DNA of 64,000 nt from Kaistia soli DSM 19436. GTDB lineage: Bacteria > Pseudomonadota > Alphaproteobacteria > Rhizobiales > Kaistiaceae. This document shows positions 50,422 to 58,901 of the stretch, one piece after another (the stretch's first letter is position 1; every line of letters starts with the position of its first letter). Made by a program: the position numbers and the translations under genes. The stretch covers positions 682,001 to 746,000 of the forward strand of contig NZ_FQUP01000001.1 of the NCBI RefSeq assembly GCF_900129325.1, written 5' to 3'. The notes beneath the pieces are model-generated. The model ran no database searches, had not been told where the DNA came from, and was given only the letters and a program-made list of their open reading frames with translations.

Positions 50422-51416
50422 GTGCCGTCATCCAATCCGCCCCGCCCCGACGGGAGAGGGACTTCGCCATCGGCTGGGCCGATGCCGGGCCATTTCTTGC
50501 GCTCGCCGCCCTGCTCGTCATCGGCTTCCTGATCAACCCGGACTTCCTGTCGTCCACCAATCTCAGCAACGTCATCACGCGCAGCGCCTTCATCGCGATC
50601 ATCGCGGTCGGCGCGACCTTCGTCATCTCCTCGGGCGGGCTGGACCTTTCGGTGGGCTCGATGGCGGCGTTCATCACCGGCGTAATGATCATGTTCATGA
50701 ACGGGATGGTCCCCCATCTTGGAACATGGTCCGTGCCGGCCGGCATGGCGATCGCGCTTCTCGCCGGCATCGCATGCGGCCTCGTCAACGGTCTCATCGT
50801 CACCGTCGGCAAGATCGAGCCGTTCATCGCGACCCTCGGCACGATGGGCATCTTCCGCGCGCTCATCACTTATCTGTCCGATGGCGGCACGATCCCGATC
50901 GACCGCTCGCTGCGCGAAGCCTATCGGCCCGTCTATTTCGGCACCGTCGCCGGCATCCCGATCCCGATCCTGATCTCGCTGGCCGTCGCGGCCATCGGAT
51001 CCTTCATCCTCTACAAGACCAAGTATGGCCGCAAATGCGCGGCGGTCGGCGCCAATGCCGATGTCGCCCGCTATTCCGGCATCTCAATCATCAAGACGCG
51101 CACGATCGCCTATCTGATCCAGGGCGCCTGCGTCGCAATCGCCGCCATCTGCTATGTGCCGCGCCTTGGTGCCGCCACGCCGACGACTGGCCTGCTCTGG
51201 GAGCTGCAGGTGATCACGGCCGTGGTCATTGGCGGAACCGCGCTGCGCGGCGGCAAGGGCCATATCTGGGGCACCGTCGCAGGCGCCGTCATCCTGGAGC
51301 TGATCGCCAATCTGATGGTGCTTTCGGACTTCGTCTCCGAATACCTCGTCGCTGCCGTGCAGGGCGTCATCATCATCATCGCGATGCTCATCCAGCGCTT
51401 CTCGAACTCGAAATAG
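50418..51416 (+). CDS. Sugar ABC transporter permease (RbsC type)
   Basis: The 332-residue permease has the family signature SAFIAIIAVGATFVISSGGL then DLSVGSMAAF, and KTKYGRKCAAVGANADVARY then SGISIIKTRTIAYLI. It has about eight to ten hydrophobic segments. It overlaps the ATPase stop in ATGA and is followed by the binding-protein gene 61 bp later. Confidence 0.93.
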   Translation: MSAVIQSAPPRRERDFAIGWADAGPFLALAALLVIGFLINPDFLSSTNLSNVITRSAFIAIIAVGATFVISSGGLDLSVGSMAAFITGVMIMFMNGMVPHLGTWSVPAGMAIALLAGIACGLVNGLIVTVGKIEPFIATLGTMGIFRALITYLSDGGTIPIDRSLREAYRPVYFGTVAGIPIPILISLAVAAIGSFILYKTKYGRKCAAVGANADVARYSGISIIKTRTIAYLIQGACVAIAAICYVPRLGAATPTTGLLWELQVITAVVIGGTALRGGKGHIWGTVAGAVILELIANLMVLSDFVSEYLVAAVQGVIIIIAMLIQRFSNSK

Positions 51417-51477
51417 TCCCGCGTCCGGACCACGCGGGTCTCGTTCTCCAGAGGTCCAATTCATTGGGAGGAAACTA

Positions 51478-52428
51478 ATGACCAGAACGAAATGGGTCGC
51501 CGCTGCGGCGCTTGGAGCGCTGCTCATGGCCGGGCAGGCCGTTGCCGCCGACAAGAAGGTGGTCGCCGTCTCGATCCCGGCAGCCGACCACGGCTGGACG
51601 GCGGGCGTCGTCTATCATGCCCAGGCGGCCGCCAAGGAAATCAACGCCGCTTTCCCGGATGTCGAGGTGATCGTCAAGACCTCGCCCTCGGCAACGGCAC
51701 AGGTGAGCGCACTCGAGGATCTCTCGGCCGGCCGCAAGCTGGACGCTCTGGTGATCCTGCCGCATACCTCGGAAGAGCTGACCATGCCGGTCAAGGCGGT
51801 CAAGGATGGCGGCGCCTTCATCACGGTCGTCGATCGCGGCCTCAATGATCCGGCCATCCAGGACCTCTATGTCGCCGGCGACAATATCGCCGTTGGTAAG
51901 AACACGGCGAAGTTCCTGGTCGACAAGCTCGGCGGCAAGGGCAACCTCGTCGTCCTGCGTGGCATCCCGACCGTCATCGACGACGAGCGCATCAAGGGCT
52001 TCCAGGACGGCATCGCCGGCACGGATCTCAAGATCCTCGACATCCAGTACGCCAACTGGAACAGCGACGAAGCCTTCAAGCTGATGCAGGATTATCTCGC
52101 TAAGTATCCTCAGATCGACGCCGTCTGGGCGAATGACGACGACATGCTTCTCGGCGTGCTTGAAGCCATCAAGGAATCCGGCCGCACCGACATCAAGTTC
52201 GCGCTCGGCGGCAATGGCATGAAGGAAATCGTCAAGAAGGTGATCGACGGCGATGCCGTTACGCCGGTCGAGACGCCCTACCCGCCGTCGATGATCAAGA
52301 CCGCGATCTATATGACGGTCGCCAATCTCGTCGGACAGGCGCCGGTGCGCGGAAACGTCAAGCTCGACGCTCCGCTGATTACGCAGGCCAACGCGGCCGA
52401 GTTCTACTTCCCGGACTCGCCGTTCTAG
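51478..52428 (+). CDS. Sugar ABC transporter substrate-binding protein
   Basis: This 316-residue periplasmic protein has a signal peptide (KWVAAAALGALLMAGQAVAA, cut near residue 24) and a type I fold: VVAVSIPAADHGWTAGVVYH, VIVKTSPSATAQVSALEDLS, DGGAFITVVDRGLND, AVWANDDDMLLGVLEAIKES. GGGAGGA precedes ATG 51478. Gene order ATPase-permease-binding protein differs from the usual rbs order. A hairpin at 52439-52461 follows the stop. The ligand is unknown; the adjacent dehydrogenases suggest a sugar or polyol. Confidence 0.93.
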   Translation: MTRTKWVAAAALGALLMAGQAVAADKKVVAVSIPAADHGWTAGVVYHAQAAAKEINAAFPDVEVIVKTSPSATAQVSALEDLSAGRKLDALVILPHTSEELTMPVKAVKDGGAFITVVDRGLNDPAIQDLYVAGDNIAVGKNTAKFLVDKLGGKGNLVVLRGIPTVIDDERIKGFQDGIAGTDLKILDIQYANWNSDEAFKLMQDYLAKYPQIDAVWANDDDMLLGVLEAIKESGRTDIKFALGGNGMKEIVKKVIDGDAVTPVETPYPPSMIKTAIYMTVANLVGQAPVRGNVKLDAPLITQANAAEFYFPDSPF

Positions 52429-52438
52429 AACCATCAGC

Positions 52439-52461
52439 GCGGGCGGATCGGATCCGCCCGC
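52439..52461 (+). terminator. Intercistronic hairpin after the sugar-binding-protein gene
   Basis: GCGGGCGGA (52439-52447) pairs with TCCGCCCGC (52453-52461) around TCGGA; the whole element is an 11-bp dyad with one central base. It lies between the binding-protein gene and the DJ-1/PfpI gene. There is only a short T stretch (CTTTC) after it, so readthrough is likely. Confidence 0.6.
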
Positions 52462-52489
52462 CACTTTCGTACACGCGGAGGAGACAGCC

Positions 52490-53083
52490 ATGCCCGGCAA
52501 GAAAATTCTGATGCTCACCGGTGAATTCACCGAGGAATACGAGATCTTCGTCTACCAGCAGGCGATGGAAGCCGTCGGACACACCGTGCATGTCGTGTGT
52601 CCCGACAAGAACGCCGGCGACCGTATCAAGACGTCGCTACACGATTTTGAGGGCGACCAGACCTATACCGAGAAGCTCGGCCACTATGCCGACATCAACA
52701 AGACCTTCTCGGAAGCCGAGCGCCAGCTCGACCAGTATCACGCTGTGTATTGCGCTGGCGGCCGCGGTCCGGAATATATCCGCACCGACAAGCGCGTGCA
52801 GGCGATCGTGCGCCATTTCCACGAGACGCAGAAGCCGATCTTCACGATCTGTCACGGTGTGCAGATCTTGATCGCAGTCGACGGCGTCGTGCGCGGCAAG
52901 AAGGTTGCGGCACTAGGCGCCTGCGAGCCGGAAGTCACGCTGGCCGGTGGCACCTATATCGACCTTTCGCCAACCGACGCCTATGTCGACGGCACCATGG
53001 TCTCCGCCAAGGGCTGGACCGCGCTCGCGGCCTTCATCCGCGAATGCCTGAAGGTGCTCGGCACCGAAATTCGCCACAGCTAA
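52490..53083 (+). CDS. DJ-1/PfpI-family protein
   Basis: The 197-residue protein has the class I glutamine-amidotransferase-like fold of the DJ-1/PfpI family: KKILMLTGEFTEEYEIFVYQ, Glu15/16 near the active site, VYCAGGRGPEYIR and nucleophile Cys121 in FTICHGVQIL. GGAGGAG precedes ATG 52490. Members include glyoxalase III/deglycase-like and protease-like enzymes. Being the last gene of the sugar transporter operon suggests a role in detoxifying or hydrating reactive carbonyls from the sugar. Confidence 0.88.
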   Translation: MPGKKILMLTGEFTEEYEIFVYQQAMEAVGHTVHVVCPDKNAGDRIKTSLHDFEGDQTYTEKLGHYADINKTFSEAERQLDQYHAVYCAGGRGPEYIRTDKRVQAIVRHFHETQKPIFTICHGVQILIAVDGVVRGKKVAALGACEPEVTLAGGTYIDLSPTDAYVDGTMVSAKGWTALAAFIRECLKVLGTEIRHS

Positions 53084-53105
53084 CGCCTGACGCGCGCATG
53101 GTCAG

Positions 53106-53134
53106 AGGCCCCGCGCACGGATGTGCCGGGGCCT
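53106..53134. terminator. Terminator hairpin between convergent genes
   Basis: AGGCCCCG (53106-53113) pairs with CGGGGCCT (53127-53134), with an inner GCAC/GTGC pair around GGAT; a TTT follows on the plus strand. It lies between the DJ-1/PfpI stop (53083) and the convergent esterase stop (53160). Confidence 0.75.
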
Positions 53135-53159
53135 TTGGCATTTCATGCAAGCTGCAGCG

Positions 53160-54125
53160 TCAGAGCCGTTCGGCCAGCCATTCGAGTTGCGCCCGCTCCT
53201 GGAAGGCGCCGCCGCCTTCATGGTCGTTGAATCCATATTCGCGCAGCGTCTTGTCGGTCGACGCCAGCGCATTGAAGGCGGCGAAGATGGTCGATGGCGG
53301 ACAGACTGTGTCCATCAGCGCGACCGAGACGAGCGCCGACGCCTTGATCCGCGCCGCAAAGCAGACGCCGTCGAAATAATTGAGCGTCGCGAACACCTGC
53401 TCGATGCGGTCGCGATGGACGGCGAGGAAACGGGAGATTTCCGGAAAGGGGTCTCGCGGCGTGATACTGACAGCGCGCGGAAAATCGCAGAGGAACGGCA
53501 CGTCGGGCATCAACGCCTTGACGGTAGGATCAAGCGCTGCTGCCGCGATGGCGATGCCGCCGCCCTGGCTGCCGCCGGTCACCGCGATACGGCCGCCATC
53601 GATCGCCTCATGGCTTCGTGCCGCCTCGATGGCCCTCACGGCATCTGAGAAGACGCGGCGATAATAGTAAGTCTCGGGGCTCAGGATGCCACGCGTCATG
53701 GAGCCAGGATGCGCCGAATCGGAACCGACCGGATCGGCCGTATCGCCCTTCGACCAGGTGCTGCCCTGCCCGCGCGTGTCCATGACGAGCGTCGCGTAGC
53801 CGGCTGCCGGCCAGAGAAGGTGATCCTGCGGAAAGCCGCGACCGCCACCATAGCCGATGAACTTGACGACGGCGGGCAGCGGGGCGGAGCGCTGCCGCGG
53901 CAGGATCAGCCACGCTTTAACCGGATGGCCGCCAAAGCCGGCAAAGGTGACATCGAAGACCTCGACCAGCTTCAACCCGGATTCGAACGGCTCGAAGGCC
54001 GCTGCGAGCGGAAAAGCGCGCGTCTCGTCAAGCGTCCGTTGCCAGAAGGCATCGAAATCCTGCGGCGGCAGGACATCGCTGTGATAGGCGCGCAGGTCCT
54101 TGAGGCTGAAATCATAGATCGGCAT
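53160..54125 (-). CDS. Acetyl xylan esterase / cephalosporin-C deacetylase family protein
   Basis: The 321-residue alpha/beta hydrolase of the AXE1 family shows the family RGQGS in VMDTRGQGSTW, the nucleophile elbow GGSQGG (Ser186), Asp272 in VALMDTVCPPST and His302 in FNDHEGGGAF. Normal length is about 320 and no signal peptide is seen, so it acts in the cytoplasm on imported acetylated oligosaccharides or small acetyl esters. It is convergent with the sugar operon and stands alone, 111 bp from ETF-QO. Confidence 0.9.
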   Translation of the reverse strand: MPIYDFSLKDLRAYHSDVLPPQDFDAFWQRTLDETRAFPLAAAFEPFESGLKLVEVFDVTFAGFGGHPVKAWLILPRQRSAPLPAVVKFIGYGGGRGFPQDHLLWPAAGYATLVMDTRGQGSTWSKGDTADPVGSDSAHPGSMTRGILSPETYYYRRVFSDAVRAIEAARSHEAIDGGRIAVTGGSQGGGIAIAAAALDPTVKALMPDVPFLCDFPRAVSITPRDPFPEISRFLAVHRDRIEQVFATLNYFDGVCFAARIKASALVSVALMDTVCPPSTIFAAFNALASTDKTLREYGFNDHEGGGAFQERAQLEWLAERL

Positions 54126-54235
54126 GGTCGACTCTCTGTGGTCTTTGGCGGCCCAGCATCACGGCGACCCTCAGCGCTGACAAGGCGAATTCGCGCCTTA
54201 TCCGCACGCGCCGGCCGCCGAGAATGCCAGCAGGC

Positions 54236-55891
54236 CTACATGTTCGGATAGTTCGGGCCGCCGCCACCTTCTGGAACGGTCCAGGTGATGTTGCGGTTCG
54301 GATCCTTGATATCGCAGGTCTTGCAGTGGACGCAGTTCTGCGCGTTGATCTGGTAGCGCGGACCGGACGGCTCCTCGAGCCACTCATAGACGCCGGCGGG
54401 ACAGTAGCGCTGCGACAGGCCTGCATACACATCGTGCTCGGATGTCTTCTGCAACGCGAGGTCGGCGACCTTCAGATGCACAGGCTGGTCTTCCTCGTGA
54501 TTGGTGTTCGACAGGAACACCGATGACGGCATGTCGAAGCTGACGACGCCGTCCGGCTTTGGATAGTCGATCGGCCGGACGCTTGCGGCGGGCTTGGTGG
54601 TCGCGAAATCGGCTTTGCCATGCCTCATCGTGCCGAAGACCGAGAAGCCGAACGTGTTGGCCCACATGTCGATACCGCCGGCGAGGATGCCGCCGATCGT
54701 GCCGAGCTTCGACCAGAGCGGCTTGACGTTGCGCACCTTGCGAAGGTCCGCGCCGATCTCCGAGCCGCGCCACGCCGCCTCGTAGTCATTGAGTTCGTCA
54801 TGCGAGCGGCCAGCCGACAACGCGGCGCCGGCGTGATCGGCGGCCAGCATGCCCGAGAGCATCGCGTTGTGGCTGCCCTTGATGCGCGGCAGATTAACGA
54901 AGCCGGCCGAGCAGCCGATCAGCGCGCCGCCTGGAAACACCAGCTTCGGGACCGATTGGAAGCCGCCTTCCGTGATTGCACGCGCGCCATAGGAAATGCG
55001 CTTGCCACCCGCAAAGAGCGGCGCGATCGAGGGATGGGTCTTGAAGCGCTGGAACTCGCGAAACGGCGACAGATACGGATTCTGGTAGTTGAGATGGACG
55101 ACGAGGCCGACCACGACCTGGTTATCCTCGAGATGATAGAGAAACGACCCGCCGCCGGTGCTGTTACCGAGCGGCCAGCCGAACGAGTGCTGGATCAGGC
55201 CCGGCCGGTGCAGGCTTGGATCGATCTGCCAGAGTTCCTTGATCCCGAGCCCGAATTTCTGCGGCTCGCGATCGTCCGAAAGGCCGAAATGCTGGATCAA
55301 TTGTTTGGCGAGCGAGCCCCGCGCGCCTTCGCCGATCAGCGTGTAGCGCCCACGCAGTTCCATGCCGCGCTGAAAGTTCGGCCCCGGCTCGCCGTCGCGG
55401 CCGACGCCCATGTCGCCTGTCGCAATGCCCGCCACCGCGCCGGCCTCGTCAAATAGCAGCTCGGCTGCCGCGAAGCCGGGATAGATCTCGACGCCGAGTG
55501 CTTCCGCCTTGCCGGCCAGCCAGCGGCAGACATTGCCGAGCGAGACGACGAAATTGCCGTGGTTCGACATCAGCGGCGGCATGACGAAATTCGGCAGCCG
55601 AACGGATCCGGCCGGCCCGAGAAACAGGAACCGGTCCTGGGTGACCGGCGTCTTGATCGGTGTATCCTCGCTGCGCCATTCGGGTAGAAGGCGGTCCAGC
55701 GCAATCGGATCGATGACAGCGCCCGAGAGAATATGCGCGCCGACCTCGGATCCCTTTTCGACGACGACGACAGAGATGTCTGGATCGATCTGCTTCAGGC
55801 GGATGGCTGCGGCGAGGCCGGCAGGACCGGCGCCGACGATCACCACATCGAATTCCATCATCTCGCGCGCGGGCAGTTCGTCCGCCGTCAT
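54236..55891 (-). CDS. Electron transfer flavoprotein-ubiquinone oxidoreductase
   Basis: This 551-residue membrane-associated ETF-QO passes electrons from ETF (fatty acid, amino acid and choline oxidation) to ubiquinone. Seen: FAD loop FDVVIVGAGPAGLAAAIRLK, VGAHILSGAVIDPIALDRLL, GLGIKELWQIDP, GCSAGFVNLPRIKGSHNAML, and the 4Fe-4S cysteines Cys497, Cys520, Cys523 and Cys526 (YCPAGVYEW and NCVHCKTCDIKDP). ATG 55891 is preferred to 55918 because GAGGAG lies 7 nt ahead. No etfA/etfB neighbours are present. It is the one core-metabolism gene recognised in the window. Confidence 0.95.
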   Translation of the reverse strand: MTADELPAREMMEFDVVIVGAGPAGLAAAIRLKQIDPDISVVVVEKGSEVGAHILSGAVIDPIALDRLLPEWRSEDTPIKTPVTQDRFLFLGPAGSVRLPNFVMPPLMSNHGNFVVSLGNVCRWLAGKAEALGVEIYPGFAAAELLFDEAGAVAGIATGDMGVGRDGEPGPNFQRGMELRGRYTLIGEGARGSLAKQLIQHFGLSDDREPQKFGLGIKELWQIDPSLHRPGLIQHSFGWPLGNSTGGGSFLYHLEDNQVVVGLVVHLNYQNPYLSPFREFQRFKTHPSIAPLFAGGKRISYGARAITEGGFQSVPKLVFPGGALIGCSAGFVNLPRIKGSHNAMLSGMLAADHAGAALSAGRSHDELNDYEAAWRGSEIGADLRKVRNVKPLWSKLGTIGGILAGGIDMWANTFGFSVFGTMRHGKADFATTKPAASVRPIDYPKPDGVVSFDMPSSVFLSNTNHEEDQPVHLKVADLALQKTSEHDVYAGLSQRYCPAGVYEWLEEPSGPRYQINAQNCVHCKTCDIKDPNRNITWTVPEGGGGPNYPNM

Positions 55892-56112
55892 GACATGCTC
55901 CTCGGCCAACAGTCGCATCGGACCGGTAAGAGGGCGCCGCGGCGACGGGCACGCGCCTGTCGTTCACGCAACGATCGATCGTGCGCAATACACCATGACG
56001 GCCGGGGATCGCCAGTCCGTTGGCCGCCAAAGACCCTGGCTTTCATGGCTGTGACGCCGTCAATTCGCCGCTCGCGCAGAGCTTGCCAAGCCGCGTCGGT
56101 CGGCAGATGATA

Positions 56113-56127
56113 CTGGTATGACGACTG
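56113..56127. promoter_or_regulatory. NanR-like operator half, site 1
   Basis: CTGGTATGACGACTG overlaps the start codon of the regulator gene at 56118 and matches CTGGTATAATGACTG at 56941-56955 at 13 of 15 positions. GGTATA/GGTAT repeats are the known recognition element of E. coli NanR, a relative of this regulator. Confidence 0.5.
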
Positions 56128-56849
56128 AACATGATCCGATCAAGCGGCGCAAGCTTTCCGACGAGGTGCAGGAGCGACTGCTCGCGATCATCGAGAACGA
56201 CCGTCTCGGGCCCGGCGACCCCCTGCCATCCGAACGCGATCTGATGACGGCGTTCGGCGTCGGCAGACCGGCGATCCGCGAGGCGATGCAGAGCCTGCAG
56301 CGCATGGGTCTGGTCGAAATCCGCCATGGCGAACGGGCCCGCATCGCCGAGCCGTCCTTCGGGCGCATGGTGGAGCAGATGTCGGATTCCATGCGGCACA
56401 TCCTGTCGCATTCGCCCGCCAGCCTCGCCCATCTGAAGGAGGCACGCGCGACGTTCGAGATGGAAATGGCGCGGATCGCCGCGCAGCGCGCGAGCCCAGC
56501 GGATGTGGCGCGTCTTCGTCGCACCATCGACAGCCAGGAAGCACAACGGAGCAATCCGGCAAACTTCCTGCAGTTCGACGCTCGCTTTCATCGCGAGATT
56601 GCAGCCATCAGTGGCAATCCGATCTTTACGTCCTTGAGCGAAGGGTTGCTGCGTTGGCTGCAGAGCTTCCATGTCGGTTTGATGCGGGTTCAGGGCCTTG
56701 AAAAACTGACGCTCGCCGAGCACCGGCAGATCGTCGACGAGATCGAGGCCGGCAATGTCGCCGGCGCGGCCAAGGCAATGAGTGACCACCTCTATCGCGC
56801 CAACGACCTCTATCATCAGGACAATCTCTCCCGAAACGACGCCGGCTGA
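56118..56849 (+). CDS. GntR-family regulator (NanR-like, FCD)
   Basis: The 243-residue regulator has a winged HTH (GPGDPLPSERDLMTAFGVGR, PAIREAMQSLQRMGLVEIRH) and an FCD domain whose ending HLYRANDLYHQDNLSRNDAG resembles NanR. No good RBS is visible before ATG 56118; the proposed operator covers this place. It lies 138 bp before the D-apiose operon on the same strand and is its likely regulator, responding to a pathway intermediate. Confidence 0.88.
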   Translation: MTTEHDPIKRRKLSDEVQERLLAIIENDRLGPGDPLPSERDLMTAFGVGRPAIREAMQSLQRMGLVEIRHGERARIAEPSFGRMVEQMSDSMRHILSHSPASLAHLKEARATFEMEMARIAAQRASPADVARLRRTIDSQEAQRSNPANFLQFDARFHREIAAISGNPIFTSLSEGLLRWLQSFHVGLMRVQGLEKLTLAEHRQIVDEIEAGNVAGAAKAMSDHLYRANDLYHQDNLSRNDAG

Positions 56850-56940
56850 GCCAAGCCGACCGTTTTCATCGGCGCCCAACCTTCTCTCTCGAACCCTCAT
56901 GGCGTGAACGAGCCGCAAGGCGCTTGTGGCATGTCATCTT

Positions 56941-56955
56941 CTGGTATAATGACTG
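56941..56955. promoter_or_regulatory. NanR-like operator half, site 2
   Basis: CTGGTATAATGACTG lies 33 bp upstream of the first gene of the D-apiose operon and repeats the site at the regulator start codon (13 of 15 identical). TATAAT inside it could also be the -10 box, so binding would block the promoter directly. Confidence 0.5.
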
Positions 56956-56987
56956 TTCCATCATAAGATCGAACCGCGGGGAGGATG

Positions 56988-58901
56988 ATGGGCGACGTTC
57001 GATCCCAAATCTTCGCCTGCGGCACCGCCGAGCCCGCCGGCATTGTCCGCCGTTTGCAAAGCGGCCCGCTCAGTCTGGATATCGAGGGCGGTGCCGTGCG
57101 GGCGGTGCGCTGGCAGGGCGTCGAGGTCGTGCGCGGCGTCATTTGTCTCGTCCGCGACGCACATTGGGGCACCTACCCGGCCGAAGCTGCGAGCGAAGAC
57201 ACCACCATCGAGGACGAAGCTTTTCACTATGAGCGCCGATTCAGCGTCGCCGACGGTGCCGCCGATTGCCGTTTCATCGTAGCGGCGGACCAGCCCGGCA
57301 CGCTCGACATCCTCGCCGAAATCACAGCCCGGCGCCGCCTCGCGACCAATCGCGCAGGCCTGACGCTGCTGCATCCCATCGCCGCCGTTGCTGGCGCGCC
57401 TGTCACCCTGCATCACATTGACGGAAGCCGAGAGGACACGCGCTTTCCCGAGCGGATCCAACCCGCGCAGCCGGCCTTCGACATCGTCGGCATCGAGCAT
57501 GTCGTCGATGGCGTGGCAGTCGTCATCGATTTCGTTGGCGACGTCTTCGAGATGGAGGATCAGCGCAATTGGACCGACGCTTCGTTCAAGACCTACTGCC
57601 GGCCGCTTGACCTTCCCACGCCTTATCAGCTCGAGGTTGGATCGACGCTGCAGCAGCGAATTACGATCCGATGCAGCGGAGAGCTCCAGCCTGGCCGTCC
57701 AGCAAACGCCGCCGCGGACGGGCTGACGCTTGGATTGCCGGGCGGCGTACTGCCCGAAGTCGTCCTCGCGCTCGACGCAAACGAGCCGATCGCGCCGGGA
57801 ACCGCCGATCTCATCGCGACGGCCCGTGTCCGATCGATCGCGCTCCGCCTTGCTGACGACATCGACGCCGGACGTCTAGCGGCGCTCCGCCCCCATATCG
57901 GCCATCGCGACCTGACGATTGAAGCCGTGGTCGCAGAGGGGGAAGACCCATCAAGTGCTCTGGCAGGATTGCGCCAGCGGCTCGATAGCGCCGGGATTGT
58001 CGCGCACCGCGTCCTGGCCTTACCGGCGCCCTACCTTGCCTCACACCAGCCGTCCGGACCGTGGCCACCGGGAGCGACGCCTCACGATGCCGCTATGGCT
58101 GCCAGGGCCGCATTCCCGGACGCGCAGATCGGTGGTGGCATGCTGACGAGCTTCACCGAGTTCAACCGCTGCCCACCAGATCCGTCGTTGTCGGATTTCG
58201 TCAGCCACGGCACGACGGCGATCGTCCATGCTGCCGACGATCGTTCAGTTATGGAGACGCTCGAGGCGCTGCCGGCGATATTCCAGAGCGCCGCGGCGCT
58301 CGCGCCCGGCAGGCCCTATCGTCTCGGCCTCATTTCAATCGGCATGCGGTCCAATGCCTATGGTCCTGAACGGGAGCCCGATCCCGAGGGACGCCGCCTC
58401 GCGATGGCGAAGGTCGATCCGCGCCAGCGCGGTCTGTTTGCCGCGAGCTTCGCGGTCGGCGCCATGTCGGCGACCGAAGGAAGTGTCGTCGAGGCCATGG
58501 CGCTCGCGTCGGCGACCGGTCCCTTCGGCATGATCCGCAGCGCCGCGTCTTGGCCGCAGCCCTATTTCGACGATCATGCCGAGGCAATCGTCTATCCGCT
58601 CTTCCATGTCATGCGCGCTCTCGCCGGACTTGCCGGACTGCCGCGGTGCCAGGTCGGCGGATTGCCCGCCGGGATAGCGGCCGTCGCGACAAATACGATG
58701 ATCGTCCTCGCCAATCTGACCGCGGAGGTGCGTGAACTCGTGCTGCCATGGCGGGCCAACATCCGCCTTCTCGATACGAGCAGTTTCATGGCGGCGGCGG
58801 CCGATCCGCTGTGGCTTGACCGGCCGGGCGACACGGCTGATCAAATCACGCTGGGCGCCTATTCGGTCGCCTTTCTCACTTTCACTGGAGATCACCCATG
58901 A
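56988..58901 (+). CDS. apnL: D-apionate lactonase (D-apionolactonase)
   Basis: The 637-residue protein resembles the ApnL family that opens D-apionolactone to D-apionate in the apiose pathway (Carter and co-workers, genome-neighbourhood work on apiose). Visible blocks are LSLDIEGGAVRAVRWQGVEV, DAHWGTYPAE, GGMLTSFTEFNRCPPDPSL and YRLGLISIGMRSNAYGPERE. The assignment leans on length, these blocks and the perfect operon partners. The start is ATG 56988 (GGGGAG spacing); ATG 56985 is next to it. It couples by ATGA to the dehydrogenase at 58898. Confidence 0.8.
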   Translation: MGDVRSQIFACGTAEPAGIVRRLQSGPLSLDIEGGAVRAVRWQGVEVVRGVICLVRDAHWGTYPAEAASEDTTIEDEAFHYERRFSVADGAADCRFIVAADQPGTLDILAEITARRRLATNRAGLTLLHPIAAVAGAPVTLHHIDGSREDTRFPERIQPAQPAFDIVGIEHVVDGVAVVIDFVGDVFEMEDQRNWTDASFKTYCRPLDLPTPYQLEVGSTLQQRITIRCSGELQPGRPANAAADGLTLGLPGGVLPEVVLALDANEPIAPGTADLIATARVRSIALRLADDIDAGRLAALRPHIGHRDLTIEAVVAEGEDPSSALAGLRQRLDSAGIVAHRVLALPAPYLASHQPSGPWPPGATPHDAAMAARAAFPDAQIGGGMLTSFTEFNRCPPDPSLSDFVSHGTTAIVHAADDRSVMETLEALPAIFQSAAALAPGRPYRLGLISIGMRSNAYGPEREPDPEGRRLAMAKVDPRQRGLFAASFAVGAMSATEGSVVEAMALASATGPFGMIRSAASWPQPYFDDHAEAIVYPLFHVMRALAGLAGLPRCQVGGLPAGIAAVATNTMIVLANLTAEVRELVLPWRANIRLLDTSSFMAAAADPLWLDRPGDTADQITLGAYSVAFLTFTGDHP

